DNA from: Serendipita indica DSM 11827 | Lineage: Eukaryota; Basidiomycota; Agaricomycetes; Sebacinales; Serendipitaceae | Length of the DNA stretch: 64,000 bases | Direction of reading: 5' to 3' | Assembly (NCBI GenBank): GCA_910890315.1 | Contig: CAJVGD010000046.1 | Location: 496,001 to 560,000 of the forward strand | In this document: piece by piece, positions 1-12,298 of the stretch | How positions within the stretch are numbered: the first letter of the stretch is position 1 | Layout: the number at the start of each line of letters is the position of its first letter | Notes under the pieces: model-generated | Databases searched by the model: none | Seen by the model: only the letters and a program-made list of their open reading frames with translations | What the model was told of the DNA's origin: nothing | Made by a program: the position numbers and the translations under genes

Positions 1-94
1 ACAAGAAAGTGTAGAGTCCCATTTTGATTATCGTCAGGTGCAAATGAGTTGGCCACCACTATAAAACCGAAAGGTACTATAGCGAATGTAGATG

Positions 95-1417
95 TTATTT
101 GGAGGTTGCAGGTTTCTTGGTAAAAAAGGACGTGAGTTTGGGCATTTTTGAAGTGTCAGTCTTTTGTAGTTTCTGGGCTCCCTTTGAGACCTGAGTGTCG
201 GCTTTTCGCTTCTTGGAGTTTGTCGCTCCCTCTGTGTTGGATGATTGCTTCGCGTCACTGCTGGTTGTTTGGGTGTCGCTTGCACGAATGGTGCGCGTGT
301 AGGCGTCAAGGCTCGTGAAACTGACAAGACATTAGATTGAAATGTGATTTGTTGTCGTTGACGTACTCGTAGCTCTGTAGCAATTCTTGATAGATTGCGG
401 GAGGAAGATATTGGGAGAGGATCTCGCAGGCCATTTTCAGTCTGCCCGCTTGCATCATCTTTAGTATGAGAGGGAAAGTCAACCAGACGCTGCGTTTACC
501 TTCTTTCAACTTTTCATCTGCTTCATCATCAGCACCTAGCCCGTCCTTGGCCAATGCACGGTGGATTGTTTGCACGGTGGACTGTATGTTCGACGCAGCC
601 AGCCTCGATGCCTTCTCTCGAAGTTGCTGGACGAGTTTTTGTCGAGAGAATCGGTAGAGTGTGATGGAATCGTCGAGGGCTGCTATGGTTGAGTCGATAC
701 GAGCGAGTACAAGGACATACGTACTCTGAGTTTCACAAATTCGGGCAATTGCAGTAAACGTGCATGCAAGAGAACCCAAGTTGAGAATGTCGAGGCTGAG
801 CACCGTGGCGCCCTCTTGGTGACTTTTCTGCTCAAAGTGCTGTGATGCGACGCTCAAGAAATCATCATAGGTACGAAACTTTTTTGCTTCGTCGCCCTGT
901 AAAGTTGTTAGGGGAGAAAGGGGAGTCTGGAAGCAGGTCCTTACAGAGGCAATGTCAAAGATGGGTAGCAGCAGAAAAAGAGGGTCGATCGGTGTCATAA
1001 GGAGAAGTTTACCATCTCTGGAAGGTCAGGTAAATCTCGAGGTGACTGTAGTGGCATTACCTTCGACTATATGGTCCTGCACAAACCAAGACCGAGATGC
1101 AGGCGGATTCACGGCGTGAATCTCCAAGATTTCCACCACCTTTTCAGTTACACCTTGTCTCTCATACGGAAGAAAGAGTGCAGGATGGCCTGCAAGCACT
1201 AAGCAACAACGCCGATGTCGAATCCAGATGAAGAACATACCGGTCCTGGGGTGTGGTAGGCGAAGAAGTGGAAACGCGTTGGCATCTTCCGCTGCTGATA
1301 TTTCCTTGGAGTCACTGCTGTGAGAGGTGCCGAGAACGGCTGGCGGAGGTGAGAAAGAGTAGAAGAGTCCTCGGAAGAGAGGTTACCTCGAGGTAAAATG
1401 GCAAATTTCATTGCCAT
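95..1417 (-). CDS. rnh202: Ribonuclease H2 subunit B
   Basis: Non-catalytic subunit of the trimeric RNase H2 that removes ribonucleotides from genomic DNA in the nucleus. I read the start at 1417 and at least four introns. Joined exons give the family hallmarks in order: LLRLPHPRTG, a PALFLPY stretch, SWFVQD, and TPIDPLFLLLP (Ydr279 wHTH region). A last exon is reached through a 46-nt intron (GTACGT donor, CTAAT branch, CAG acceptor) just below position 372. That exon gives a basic tail ending in MPKLTSFFTKK, a PCNA-interacting (PIP-box-like) motif as in human RNASEH2B, with the stop at 95. The first intron (after MAMKFAILPR) is the least certain. Transcribed away from adenylate cyclase. Confidence 0.85.
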
Positions 1418-1637
1418 GACTTGTGTGAACTGGTGTAGTGGCAGGGTCTAAGATGGCATACACTAATCCCATTTCGTTGTTCACCGTTGTTCTCGAGGAC
1501 AATGAATAGAGGGCGGCACAATCGGACAGCAGGGATCTGATCGACAGCAGGATAAAGCAATTGCGTTGGATGGCAATTCCAGACTCAACCTTGGAACTCT
1601 CCTCTTCACCCGCTCAGCCGTCCCCTCGACGGCGAGC

Positions 1638-4600
1638 ATGATGCCACGACGAAGTTCACATGTAGACGGACCGGATCACTGGTCGATGATCTTTCTACAC
1701 AATAATTCGGGAGAGTTTCCGCCGTCGGGCCTTGCACCGTTGGATCCAAGAGCGCAGGATCCAGATATCGCACCATGGGCTGAACTGGCACCAGAAGACG
1801 AAGCTGGCTCAGTAGTACGTATGGATTTATTGAGCCGAACGCAAAGGGAGCTCACGACTCTTGTTCCGTCCTAGGTCCCCTCAACCTCGAGCGCTGCAGG
1901 AGCCCCAGGCTTGTCCGGAAAGCGTACGTTTTATGCAAAGACATCCTCCTTCTCCGGTAGTCTGTTTGGACGACAGCAGCAGCACAGAGACAGCGACGTC
2001 CAGGATTCCCAGAGTCTTGCCGCCAACGAGAACAAGAAGTCCTTTCTAGGCGGTTTCAAGGGTCTCCGGAGGAAGAATAGCAAACCCTCACTTGCAAAGG
2101 AACCATCGTTCAGCGGTCAGTCTTCCCTCCCAAGAACGTTCTCACTCAGCTCACCACCAATAGTTCCTGCCCAGCCTGTCCCACCGTTGCCAAACTCGAC
2201 TTTACCTGCCCCGCGGTTGTCTCCATCAATCCCCGTGACTCGCAAGCCCAGAAAGGCAAGCAAGCAGAAGATGGCACCTCCAGTACCACCAAAGGACCAC
2301 ACAGACGATATCTATCTCGACACCAATCTTGATAGATTAGAAGGCATTGTGGATCCCTCCCGGCTAGGTGCCGATTCTCGAGTCAGCTTCAGCAACGAGG
2401 CCGCATTGGGAGGTGCTAATGATGATCCACTCAATGGACCTTTCGATTCGTACCGACCAAGGGCATCGCATTCCGCTCACGGTCATGGTCCTGGATCCAA
2501 TGGCTCGAACGATCTCTGGAACGGGCATTCCAACAATCTCGCTTCAACTCCTGCCATGTTCAGTATACCCCCCGCATACAATGGAGCAGCATTCACCAAT
2601 CCATTTGCTGGTGGTGCTTCCAACGCGGCTGCAGCCAGCAAGCGACCGCCGCCACGCCTTGCAACGACGTCTCCAAGAGGAAAGGCAACACTGCTTCCTC
2701 CATCTCATTTAGAACCAAACGGCACATTCCTTCACCATACGAGTGCCATCAGTCCGATAGATAAACGAGATCCAGCTGACCCTGCGAGTCCCTCATGGGT
2801 TGCACCCGAGAGTTGGGCCGTCAAGATGAACATGGACGAGGAAGTACAGTCAGACTCCGGAGAGAGTGATAACATGCAGTTGCAAGAGCCTACTCGACAC
2901 GCTGCCTTGTTCAACCAAGAAGAAGAGCAGTCTGTTCACGACACTACGACGGGAGCGTTACGTTCTGTGAATGGCGGCACCGGCGCGATGGAGTATAAGA
3001 TTCGCATCACCTACGAGACAGAGGCCGGGAATCCTCACTCCATCTACAAGATACCCTATTCAGAAACAGCGCAGAGCTTTATCAAGACCAAGTTTAACCC
3101 CAAGATGCGAATCGACGGGGAATGTCGCCTATGGATACGCGATCGTGGTAAAGGTATGCTTTTCGCGCATCCTCTTCCTTGATCGATGAATTGACACTTG
3201 CCGCAGATAGAATGTTAGCTGGGACGGAGCGCATTCTCCCACTCCTTAGAAAGCGACTGCTGATGGCCGGATACGACGACGATGAGCTCCCAAACATCGC
3301 TGGAGAAGACTTGGGTCATATATTCAAACTTATCGTAAGGGACGTGGCTTGGAGGGCGGATGTAAGTCTACGGTGCCCAGGATTTCTCAGCCCTCTGATA
3401 CTTTATAGTCTGAAGAGCCGGCCAATATCACAAATCCAGCATTCGTGGATCTTACGGGCATGAACCTGACCAAGGTTCCGATTCTTCTCCACCGAGTCGC
3501 TCAACACATTGTGCTACTTAACCTCTCACGCAACATCGGCATCGACCTACCATCGGATTTCATTCAGAGTTGTGAGGCTCTTCGCGAGCTCAAACTCGCT
3601 GGAGTTGGTCTTCGCAGGGTACCGCCTGCCATTCGACATAGTCGACATCTCATGAGGCTCGATATATCTTCTAATCGGATAGCGGATTTGGAGGATTCGG
3701 GTCTGGATTCCATCCCGACATTGTCTAGCCTCAAGCTGCAATGCAACAGGCTCACCAATCTTCCTCATTACTTTGCCGCGATGCATGCAATTACAGATCT
3801 CAACATTTCCAACAACAAGTTGGATGGCTTCCCCGACGTTCTCTTTTCCATGTCCTCTCTAAAGGACCTCGACGTGTCCTACAACAACATTTGCGCTTTT
3901 CCTCCCGGGATTGGCAAGCTGGTGAACCTGCAAAGGTTGACTATCATCGGAAACCAGCTGACAGCATTCGTTCCAGAACTCTCAAAGTTGACCAATCTCG
4001 AGGTCTTGGACTGCCGACGGAATATGATCACCGACCTTTCCCTGGCAGCTTCACTTCCAAAGTTGAAGCAATTCCATGCGCATTACAATGCGTTGCACGC
4101 TCTTGATATGACTGTCGGCCCAGCTCTCACAGAGTTGAAGGCACCTCACAATCAAATCACCCGCTTCCGACTCCTGAGTCCAAACAGCGCCGTTAATCTC
4201 ATCCACCTCGATCTGAGCTATACCAAACTCTCGTCACTAGACGAAGATGTGGTCGCTCAACTTACAAATCTTGCTACCCTACGACTGGATCATAATCATT
4301 TCAGAACACTCCCTGCTTCACTATGCAAACTCACTTACCTCCAACATCTTTCATGCTCGAATAATGTCCTAGACGAGCTACCAAGTGACATTGGTAGTCT
4401 TGACAATCTCCAGATTCTCGACGTCCACAGCAACTCCATTCATCAGATCCCGGCCAGCATCTGGCAATGCAAGAGCCTCTATCTCTTCAACGCAACCTCC
4501 AACTTGATTGATGTTTGGCGCAATCCGCCAACGGGAACCCAAGGGTCGACTTCCGCACCTGTGCCGTTTGGATCAATCTCAGATGTCGCTTTGACGGCCA

Positions 4601-7551
4601 ACTCTCCAGACAGTGAACGAAGACCGTCTCAGCCGGGGCTCTTCAACGGGCGCCCGAGTAAGCGAGCACTTCCACTGGAGATGTCACTGCAAAAGTTGTA
4701 TCTGAGCGACAATCATCTTAGGGACGATTCGATCAACTTCCTCGCTCGTCTCACTCAGCTTCGGGTGCTCAATGTCTCCTTCAATGATATCCAAGACCTG
4801 TCGTCGTCTTGGCTATCGAAGTTGACTTTGCTGGAGCAGTTGTACCTCAGTGGGAACAGGCTATCGGCACTTCCGGTGGAAGGCCTTCAAAACCTGACAA
4901 GATTGCATACACTCTATCTCAACGCTAATCGACTACAAACGTTGCCCAGCGCCCTCAACAAGATTTCCTCGTTGACGGTTCTCGACGTTGGTAGTAATAA
5001 TCTGAGATACAACATCAACAACTGGCATTTCGATTGGAACTGGTACGTGGATAGATGCGTACAGGGCTATTCATCTTACATCCTTGCTAGGAACTTTAAT
5101 CGAAATCTCAAATATCTCAACCTCTCGGGGAACACGCGTCTGGAGATTAGACCCGACTCTACCAAGCGTAATCACCTAGATCGCATGGAAGGCCCCGTAC
5201 TCCACGAGTTTAACGCCCTGACCCAGCTGAAGGTCTTGGGGCTGATGGACGTCACTATCGGCTTCATGAACAGTATTCCAGACGACAACGAGGAAAGACG
5301 TGTCCGGACGTCTGGCTCCGAGGTCAATGGCATGGGTTATGGCATCGCCGACTCGATGGGCAAGCGTGACCAGCTCAGCATGTTCGACATTGTCGTGCCG
5401 TCGTTCCGAATGCATGAAAAGGAGTGCCTGTTTGGAATGTACGGAAGGCCCGAACCAACCCATGGCAATACTCGTTTGAGCAAGTTTGTTCAAGATCGAT
5501 TCCACAACGAGTTGATCATGAAGCTCAATCAACTCAGACCAGAGGCGGATGAAGGCGTTGTGCAGGCATTTCGGAGAGCATTCCTGTCCATGAACCGCGA
5601 ACTTTACAAATTCCTCACCAATAACAGTTTCGGACAGTTCTCCAGGAAAATGTCTGCGGCCAGCTCCTCGTCCACTGGACCGAATGCTGGCATAGACATG
5701 ACAGTCCTCAAGACTGGCCTCTCGGCGATCATCATTTACATCGTCGATAAGACTATGTACGTCGCCAACGTGGGTAATGCACTAGCCGTCATGTCTCGAC
5801 AAGGGGAAGCGCACCTGGTATCGTATCGACACGATCCGCTTGACCGCAACGAGTTGTCGAGGATACGTGGGACAGAAGGATGGGTTTCACCGAAGGAACT
5901 ACTGAATGATGAGCTCAATGTCTCTCGTGCATTCGGTATGTATCACCTTCTCCCCTCGGTCATTGCGCGTCCCGCCGTCACGGAATGGGATATCACCGAC
6001 CAGGACGAATTCGTTATTGTGGGAAACTGCAACTTATGGGACTATCTGCCGTACCAAAACGCGGTCGACATTGCCCGCGAATGCCAGGATCCCATGGTTG
6101 CCGCACAAAAGCTGAGGGATATGGCAATCAGCTATGGTGCCGATGGCTCGGTCATGGTCATGGTCCTGTCCATCTCGGATCTTTTCCCTGCCAAAGCAGT
6201 GCAGCGCAAGAATGCGATGGAAACGGGAGAATTTGGTGGATTCAAGAGTCCACTCAGAGGAAACCACGAGCCAATCAGCAGCAAGATGCTCAACAGACTC
6301 CCAGACGAGGTGGATGCGCCCGTTGGCACTGTCGCTCTCGTGTTCACGGATATCGCTAATTCAACCCACCTGTGGGAGAAGAATGCAGGAATGCGCACAG
6401 CAATGCTCATGCACAACGAACTGCTTCGACGCCAACTACTCAACATCGGCGGATACCTGGTCAAGACGGAAGGAGATGCGTTCATGTGTTCTTTCCCTAC
6501 TGTGGCGTCAGCTCTACTCTGGTGTCTTACTGTGCAGCTTGCACTGTTGAAGCTCGAGTGGCCGTTGGAGATTCTAGAGTCGCAGGACGGGAGAGAGATT
6601 TGCGATTCTGATGGGACGGTCCTCGCGCGTGGTCTTTCCGTTCGAATGGGCTTGCACTGGGGCGCACCGTTGTGCGAGCCGGACTTTATTACGCATCGAA
6701 TGGATTATTTTGGGCCAATGGTGAACCGTTCCGCACGTATCTGTGGCAGTGCCAAGGGAGGGCAAATCATGATCAGCAACGACGTGATCAGGGAGCTGTC
6801 ACAGCATTTCTCACTGGACGATTCGTCTCCGCCTCCGGCTCCGCCCAAGCCAATAGACGCAGCCGCGGTCTCCGACCCTGCTGCCGTGCGCGAACGAAAC
6901 CATATCGAGACGCTGCGTCGAATGCAGTTTACCATTACGCCAATGGGGGAGCGCAAGCTAAAGGGTATCGAAGCACCTGAAGCTCTGTCACTCATCTGGC
7001 CAAAGGAGCTCGAGGGCCGCATGAGTCTGATGCACGAAAAGGAGGACGAAGAGGTATCGGCAGCAGCAGCAGATGCCAACTCGCGCGTACCATTTAGCAT
7101 TGCGCAAATGAAACAACTGGCGATGCTCTGCGTGCGTTTGGAGACGCTGACCTCTGGTCGCGTATTCAAACCGACAACTGCACGAAAGAAGACGCTGCCT
7201 CCACCGGCCGGAGTGGCGACAATGGCCATAGTCGCCGAGGAGGTAGAGGGCCCAATAGATATTGTGCCAGATGTGAATGGGATTAGGACTCCGGATGTCC
7301 TACAACGCCCGACGGTGATGGAGGAGCTCGAGGAACCATCCGTGTACCTAACGGCAAACCCCGAACTGCTGATGCCATCCATCAAGGAAGGCGCAACGGA
7401 CGAATACTTGATGCTGCTACTCGATTCACTCTCATTGCGTATCGACAATGCTCTGGCGTCTCTATACCTGCAGCAGATTGGGGGCTATCGACGACTAGCG
7501 CCGCCACGGATAGGGAGCATCGCTGGACTTGATGGGGGTTTGCTACAGTAA
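1638..7551 (+). CDS. cyr1: Adenylate cyclase (fungal LRR type)
   Basis: Makes cAMP from ATP for the PKA pathway at the plasma membrane. Exons 1638-1814, 1875-3153, 3207-3361 and 3409-7551 give about 1917 residues. A disordered Ser/Pro-rich N-terminus (about 1-430) is followed by a Ras/Galpha-association-like stretch (RLWIRDRG). Then come about 20 leucine-rich repeats (about 545-1130, typical LxxLDVSxNxI), a PP2C-like domain (about 1190-1460, with DGSVMVMV), and a class III cyclase domain (about 1507-1730) with VALVFTDIANST, GGYLVKTEGDAF and RMGLHWG. This domain order is that of Ustilago Uac1, Cryptococcus Cac1 and yeast Cyr1. The start is the first in-frame ATG; a tandem ATG follows. All three introns have good GT/AG ends (47-60 nt). 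Confidence 0.95.
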
Positions 7552-7669
7552 CTTATGTTACCTTAGTTGTTGTACGACTGTTGGCTAGAACATTTATGGG
7601 CAATTGATTTTTTTTTTCTTGGGGGGTAAACAGTGGGTTGTCGACCTTGTCGCCAATCACAAGACGGGA

Positions 7670-8873
7670 ATGCAGACGATGGACCACCCGCAGAGCTCGT
7701 TCTATGAACCGACGATGTATGAATATCCTGGTCAGTTGTTCGTCGTCGTTTGAGCCCAAATTCTCAATCAGTCGTCCTTGTGCAGGCGCGTACCGAGGCC
7801 CTCACCATCAATATGGGCACCACAATCCTCAAAATATGCAGAATGTGCCGCATATTCCGCAAGCAACATCTCATCATCGCAGAGACTCGAGTGTCAGCAT
7901 TGGTCTCGAGCACGCGCCATCCCAAGTGTCGTTCGGCCATCAACCTCAGAGTCCTCCTCTCAGGCAGCCTCAACAAGCACAGCAACAGCAACAGCAACAA
8001 GCATCTCACCATCACCACCAACACCAGCCATCTATGAGCTCGCGACCGCGGTCTACGAGTGCCGCCACCGTCGAGCTGTCGGGCGCAGGCTCGAGCTCGA
8101 TGATGCACGACTCGCGACCGCGAGCGCATTCGTATGCGGACCCTCGAGCCGCGGCAGACCAGCGAAACAAGCAGCATTCGCAGACGGCGGGCGTCGACGA
8201 CGTCGGCTTTGGTTCGACAAACGCGGTGCAAGAACTGGACGAAGAACCGCTGTATGTCAACGCAAAACAGTACCATAGGATCCTCAAGCGTCGGGCTGCA
8301 CGTGCTCGTCTTGCAGAGATTCAAAAGCTCTCGTCGCAACGCAAGGTTCGTTTTTGATGATTTCCGGGGGAATGCCAACGTTTACCCCGCGTGCTTCTCT
8401 CAAGTCACTGACGATTGACCCATTCCCCATTGCTCGTTGCACAGCCTTACCTCCATCAATCGAGGCACAATCATGCAATCAGACGTCCCAGAGGGCCCGG
8501 TGGTCGCTTCTTGACCGCAGAAGAAATCGCTGCTCGCAAGGCCCAGAGTCAAAACGAGCAAAATGGTGGCGACGACGACGGGGGGTTGAATGAATCACCC
8601 ATTTCCCCTACCCAAGAATCCGTGTCGAGCCCACAAGACGACATTGCAAGTCCGCTGTCCCCTACAGGCGACAAGTCGTCCAACTCGCTGGCGGCCACGG
8701 CTTCGGCAGTGTTTGGCTATTCAACCAACTCGGCAGACGTAAAGACGGCAGGAGAGAATGGAGGAGGCGTCAATGGGCTCACCTTTGACGCGGATGGCCT
8801 GAGCTCCATCTTGGAGTCTCCTGGCGAGCTGGCCCTCGGCGGAAACTACAATTTTGGAAGCGGGGAGCAATAA
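7670..8873 (+). CDS. hap2: CCAAT-binding factor subunit NF-YA/HAP2
   Basis: DNA-contacting subunit of the heterotrimeric CCAAT-binding complex. Exons 7670-7730, 7786-8345 and 8445-8873 give 349 residues. The NF-YA core lies at about residues 173-240: EEPLYVNAKQYHRILKRR (subunit association), then across the second intron SRHNHAIRRPRGPGGRF, the DNA-binding segment. Upstream is a Gln/His-rich tract (QQQQQQ, HHHHQHQ) usual in HAP2 activation regions. The intron inside the conserved domain is confirmed because only its removal joins the two halves. The Ser/Thr-rich C-terminus has no recognised domain. Confidence 0.95.
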
Positions 8874-9223
8874 GGAGCGACAAATTCAAAAAGTGTAAAC
8901 CACCCCCTCTCGGGAGGATCCACCTCTTGCCTCAAGCTGTATCAACGAACGTATGCGCCTCGTGTTTTTATTTCCCCTTTTTTCTCCCTGGTTCGCTATG
9001 TTTTCTTTTCTACAGAAATGAACTGGCAATGTGTTTTATCATCTACTTTTTCTTGGCTGAGAATGAGGATGGCTGGCCTGCCTTTTCCGGGTGTTGGCTG
9101 CACTTTACTTTGGACTCGACCTTGGAGGTGCCCTACGTCGCCTTTGCCCGTGCGCCGCCTCGCTCAGCGCAGACGGACACGGTTCGCAACTGTTGAAACA
9201 AAATTACAAAAGCTACAATAAAA
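8874..9223. other. Intergenic region, no gene seen
   Basis: 350 bases between the HAP2 stop and the LAMTOR1-like start. Both flanking genes point right, so it should hold the HAP2 3' end and the promoter of the next gene. Pyrimidine-rich runs occur near 8960-9010; I see no convincing gene. Confidence 0.5.
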
Positions 9224-10557
9224 ATGGCAACTCTTATCCGCATCCTCTTCTCCTGCTGCCTGGGAGGCCGTCGCAAGGAGGTTCGTGCGCGCTCTGTCCG
9301 AACTGTCGAACTTACTGACTGTGGTTCTGGGTCTTGTTTTTGACCGATTTCGATGTGTATCCAGGACGATAATGGCGAGCGAGAGCGGCTGCTAGGCCCC
9401 ACGGGCGTTAATGGGCTGAACACTGTCCAGTACACGACCCTGTGAGTGTTCTATGCTGGTATTGGTTATGCTGAGCTAATCCCATCCCTGTCGCTGGCTC
9501 CGTCCGCGCACCAGAGAGCCCACTCCGCGCGATACCGAAGACGAGCTGAACCAAAAAGTCGCAGACTTGGTCTCGAACGGGACAAAGTATGTATTTTGCA
9601 TCTCGTTTGTGGCTAGACTTTTGGCATTTGTCGCCACTTGTGGTATTGAACCCGCATGACCGTCCCAGTCGCCCTACTTGTCTTGTGTTTCCACTGTGTG
9701 CTAACGACTCCACGCTCAGCCGAATGATTGGAATTGGGCCCGGACGTTTCCAGCCGCCTTACTCGTCCGTCTCGGCTCAGCTCAGCAGCTCACAAGCTCA
9801 TCTTCACGCGGACACAGCGCACATTGACTCGCAGCAGTCGAGCCATTCGAGCCCACACTCAAGCTTGCAGCCCAGTTCCGCCTATCCACACGCAAACTTG
9901 GAGGCACAGACGTCCGAAGATGGTGCCTTCAACGCCAGTCAATCCGTGACGTCGCTTGCCCAAAACAACCCCTCTGGTCCGAGTGCTCTCGCTCCCTTGG
10001 GCTTTGGCACTGGCGGCGCAGGCGCAGGCGCTCCTACTGCTATTGGCCGACGCTTCCAAATCCATCGAGGACGCCCACCTACGAGGAGGGGTGCGGCCGA
10101 AAGTAACGACGTTGGGACAAGGACCCAGGCTAATGGCGTGCTGTCACCTGCTGAGGCAGCTGACGAGGTGAGAGAGCTCACTTGGAAAACCTCCCGATTC
10201 ATCACTCATTTTCATCAGCATATTCGCACGTCCGAAGCATCGCCGTTGCGTACAGCGGATGTCGATCCACCACCAACCCCCTCGTCGCCCCCCCTGCGAA
10301 TAAAGAGTGCACAAGGTGAATCGGCAAGCCGAGAACGAGTGAGTAAACCTTCCATTTTCTTTACCCACTTCCTCCCCCTTTTTTGTCCAGAGTGGTCCTC
10401 ATGTGCTTTTTCGCATACGACGCTCCTGTCAAAACTCTGCCCATGCTTCCGGCTTCAATACATGCCGCTCGACCAGACACCTGACGATAATGAGAAGAGG
10501 CAGGTTCACTTCAAGCTACCACCACAAAATGATCTCCTTGTCGAATTCGATCCGTGA
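9224..10557 (+). CDS. LAMTOR1-like lysosomal adaptor (Ego1/p18 type), tentative
   Basis: Probable membrane anchor of the Ragulator/EGO complex that places Rag GTPases and TORC1 on the vacuole. Exons 9224-9280, 9365-9441 and 9515-9586 are well defined by splice sites; the next starts at 9720. The N-terminus MATLIRILFSCCLGG has a paired cysteine suited to palmitoylation and is followed by RERLLGP, as in LAMTOR1 (CC...RKLLLDP). Then comes TEDELNQKVADLVSNG, like the conserved helix of p18/Ego1. The gene ends in DLLVEFDP, matching the LAMTOR1 end (ELVVQFGIP). Glycine 2, needed for myristoylation, is absent. The middle is long, Ser/Pro-rich and unconserved, and the last intron (from about 10340) is uncertain. 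The alternative is an unrelated fungal protein with a similar N-terminus. Confidence 0.5.
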
Positions 10558-10995
10558 CCTTGAACGGACAAGGCCCTTTCCATCTTACGCCCTCTGACGC
10601 CCCCCATTCATTCCCAAAACACCCCCTCCACTCCATCTTCGTTCAGATCAAACTGTTCAAAAATATATCATCTGTCGTAGACCCAGGTAGCTGCGACTGT
10701 TATTCTCCTTGTCATTGTCGTGCATCTCTCACTCTGTCTCCTCGTTTCCCATCTACACGTGTAGATAGCCAGCCCTCGTTTTGTACGCATTTCTGTTACT
10801 CACATTACACTGCTTTCCACCAAACTCGTCTCGTGACCCAGCCAGCTTCAGCGTCCCGAACAGCGGCGATAGGCGAATGAAGCATTCGATATTAACAAGT
10901 CAACTATACACACGCTCCGATCACTGTCATGTGTCAGAAATGATCAAGAACAATGGGGTCCTAAGCGATGACAACTCCCGGCCTCCACTTTCTTT
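10558..10995. other. Convergent intergenic region
   Basis: About 440 bases between two genes that converge on it. It is rich in C/T runs and short non-coding frames. It probably holds two 3' untranslated regions; I see no gene. Confidence 0.5.
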
Positions 10996-12198
10996 TCATG
11001 AAAAGGCGCCCGCGAGCGACGCCAGGAGTGTGATCCACCAGCCTCGAAGAAGCGTCTCTGGTCCCTCTTCTTGCAGTATGCTCTTTGCACAGTGGAGGAA
11101 GCCCTCGTATGGATCCTCCTCTGGTCGAAGCGCAATGACATCTTCCTCTCTGCCTGCATACTCAAGTTCTGGATCTTCCTCGTCTTGTGGTGCAGGACCA
11201 AATCCAGCCGCTTCCGAGTGGTTCCGTTGGACAGACAGACGCACCGAAATGACTTCGAGCGGTGTCAAGACGGCAATAGATGAGAGAATGACAAAGAAGA
11301 TGTAAAATCCCAGTGCGACTGGGGACAACTTGGAGAATGTGTCCGACACGTCGTTGTCGGTGCCGTCAAGGATAATGTCGGTGTTGAGTGAAGGCAAGAG
11401 GATTCGGCGCACGCCGCGTTGGACAAAGACGAGCCAGGAAACGTGCAACGAGCGAGCGATGAGCAGGCCAAATCCGGGCTCAAAGTAGAGCATCCATGGC
11501 CGATGAAGCTCATAGGGTGTCAACAAGACGCGAAGCGACTTTCGCAAACCAAACCACGGTAGTCGATGTGGTGTCGTGATGGCTCTGTAAAATGATTAGA
11601 GTTTCGAATAGTACTTTCCAACTCCATGCATACCGATTGATGAGTATCGTGAATGGGGTCGAAAGCAGGCTCAGAAATGCGGCGTAAAGGATCAGGTGGA
11701 AGCTATTGACGACGGTGATGGAATGAGAAGCCCCGGGGGTCTTTGGGATCGTGGCCCCTATAAATCCAACGAATATAACCACGAGAATCGACGATATGGC
11801 GCTTGGTACATATCCTTTCCAAAAACCTGGCCATCCCTGCCCATATATCTTTAGCATTTCTGTACTTGGGATGAATATACCAACCTCTATTCTTAGTATT
11901 CGCCTTAGCATCGCAAAGTAGCTGCACCTTACGTTAGCCATGGACCACCATATTCACATTTCGTAAACGTACTTGGACACTACTGGCCCAACATATGGCT
12001 GCGCCTGTCCCTCGCTATCGAGTTGGAGTCCCTTTGGCGTATAGTTTGCTCTGAGCAGTCGTCAGCGCGACGTCAGTACGTAACTCTGCGCAAACCATAC
12101 CGGAATCGAATCAAAGCGCCTGTGAACGGAACCTGTACGAGTAATCCAATCCATCCAGCGATGAGCACTATTAGCAGAGGCAGTATGATGTCGGCCAT
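10996..12198 (-). CDS. Mitochondrial carrier family protein
   Basis: Six-helix membrane carrier, substrate unknown. Start at 12198 (MADIILPLLIVLIAG). Introns follow ALIRFR, GPVVSK, RRILRIE (48 nt) and TILINR; each junction restores the frame. Carrier signatures: RRILRIEGWPGFWKGYVPS resembles the end of a repeat (EGxxGxYKG), and TPLEVISVRLSVQ near 11230-11270 is a clear Px[DE]xx[KR]x[RK]xxQ motif. EGPETLLRGWW near the C-terminus is another repeat end. The first two repeats are degenerate, and a long acidic insert (about 11100-11200) follows the motif. Such divergence is seen in Ugo1-like outer-membrane members, but I cannot assign this one. Its start lies about 100 bases from the MIOS stop, same strand. 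Confidence 0.75.
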
Positions 12199-12298
12199 GG
12201 TCGTGGTCCGAGTCCAAAGTTTGCTGCGCGCCTCAAAGACTGCGGGACGATGTGTCCTTAGGGAATGGCTACGTTGGTATCCCAAAAATATACACGAT

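Noticed and set aside
6705-7448. Minus-strand open frame of 247 codons
   Set aside because: It is the shadow of the adenylate cyclase catalytic domain; Ser-rich text with no family features.
10781-11305. Plus-strand open frame with Ser-rich text
   Set aside because: It is antisense to the carrier's last exon, which holds the carrier motif.
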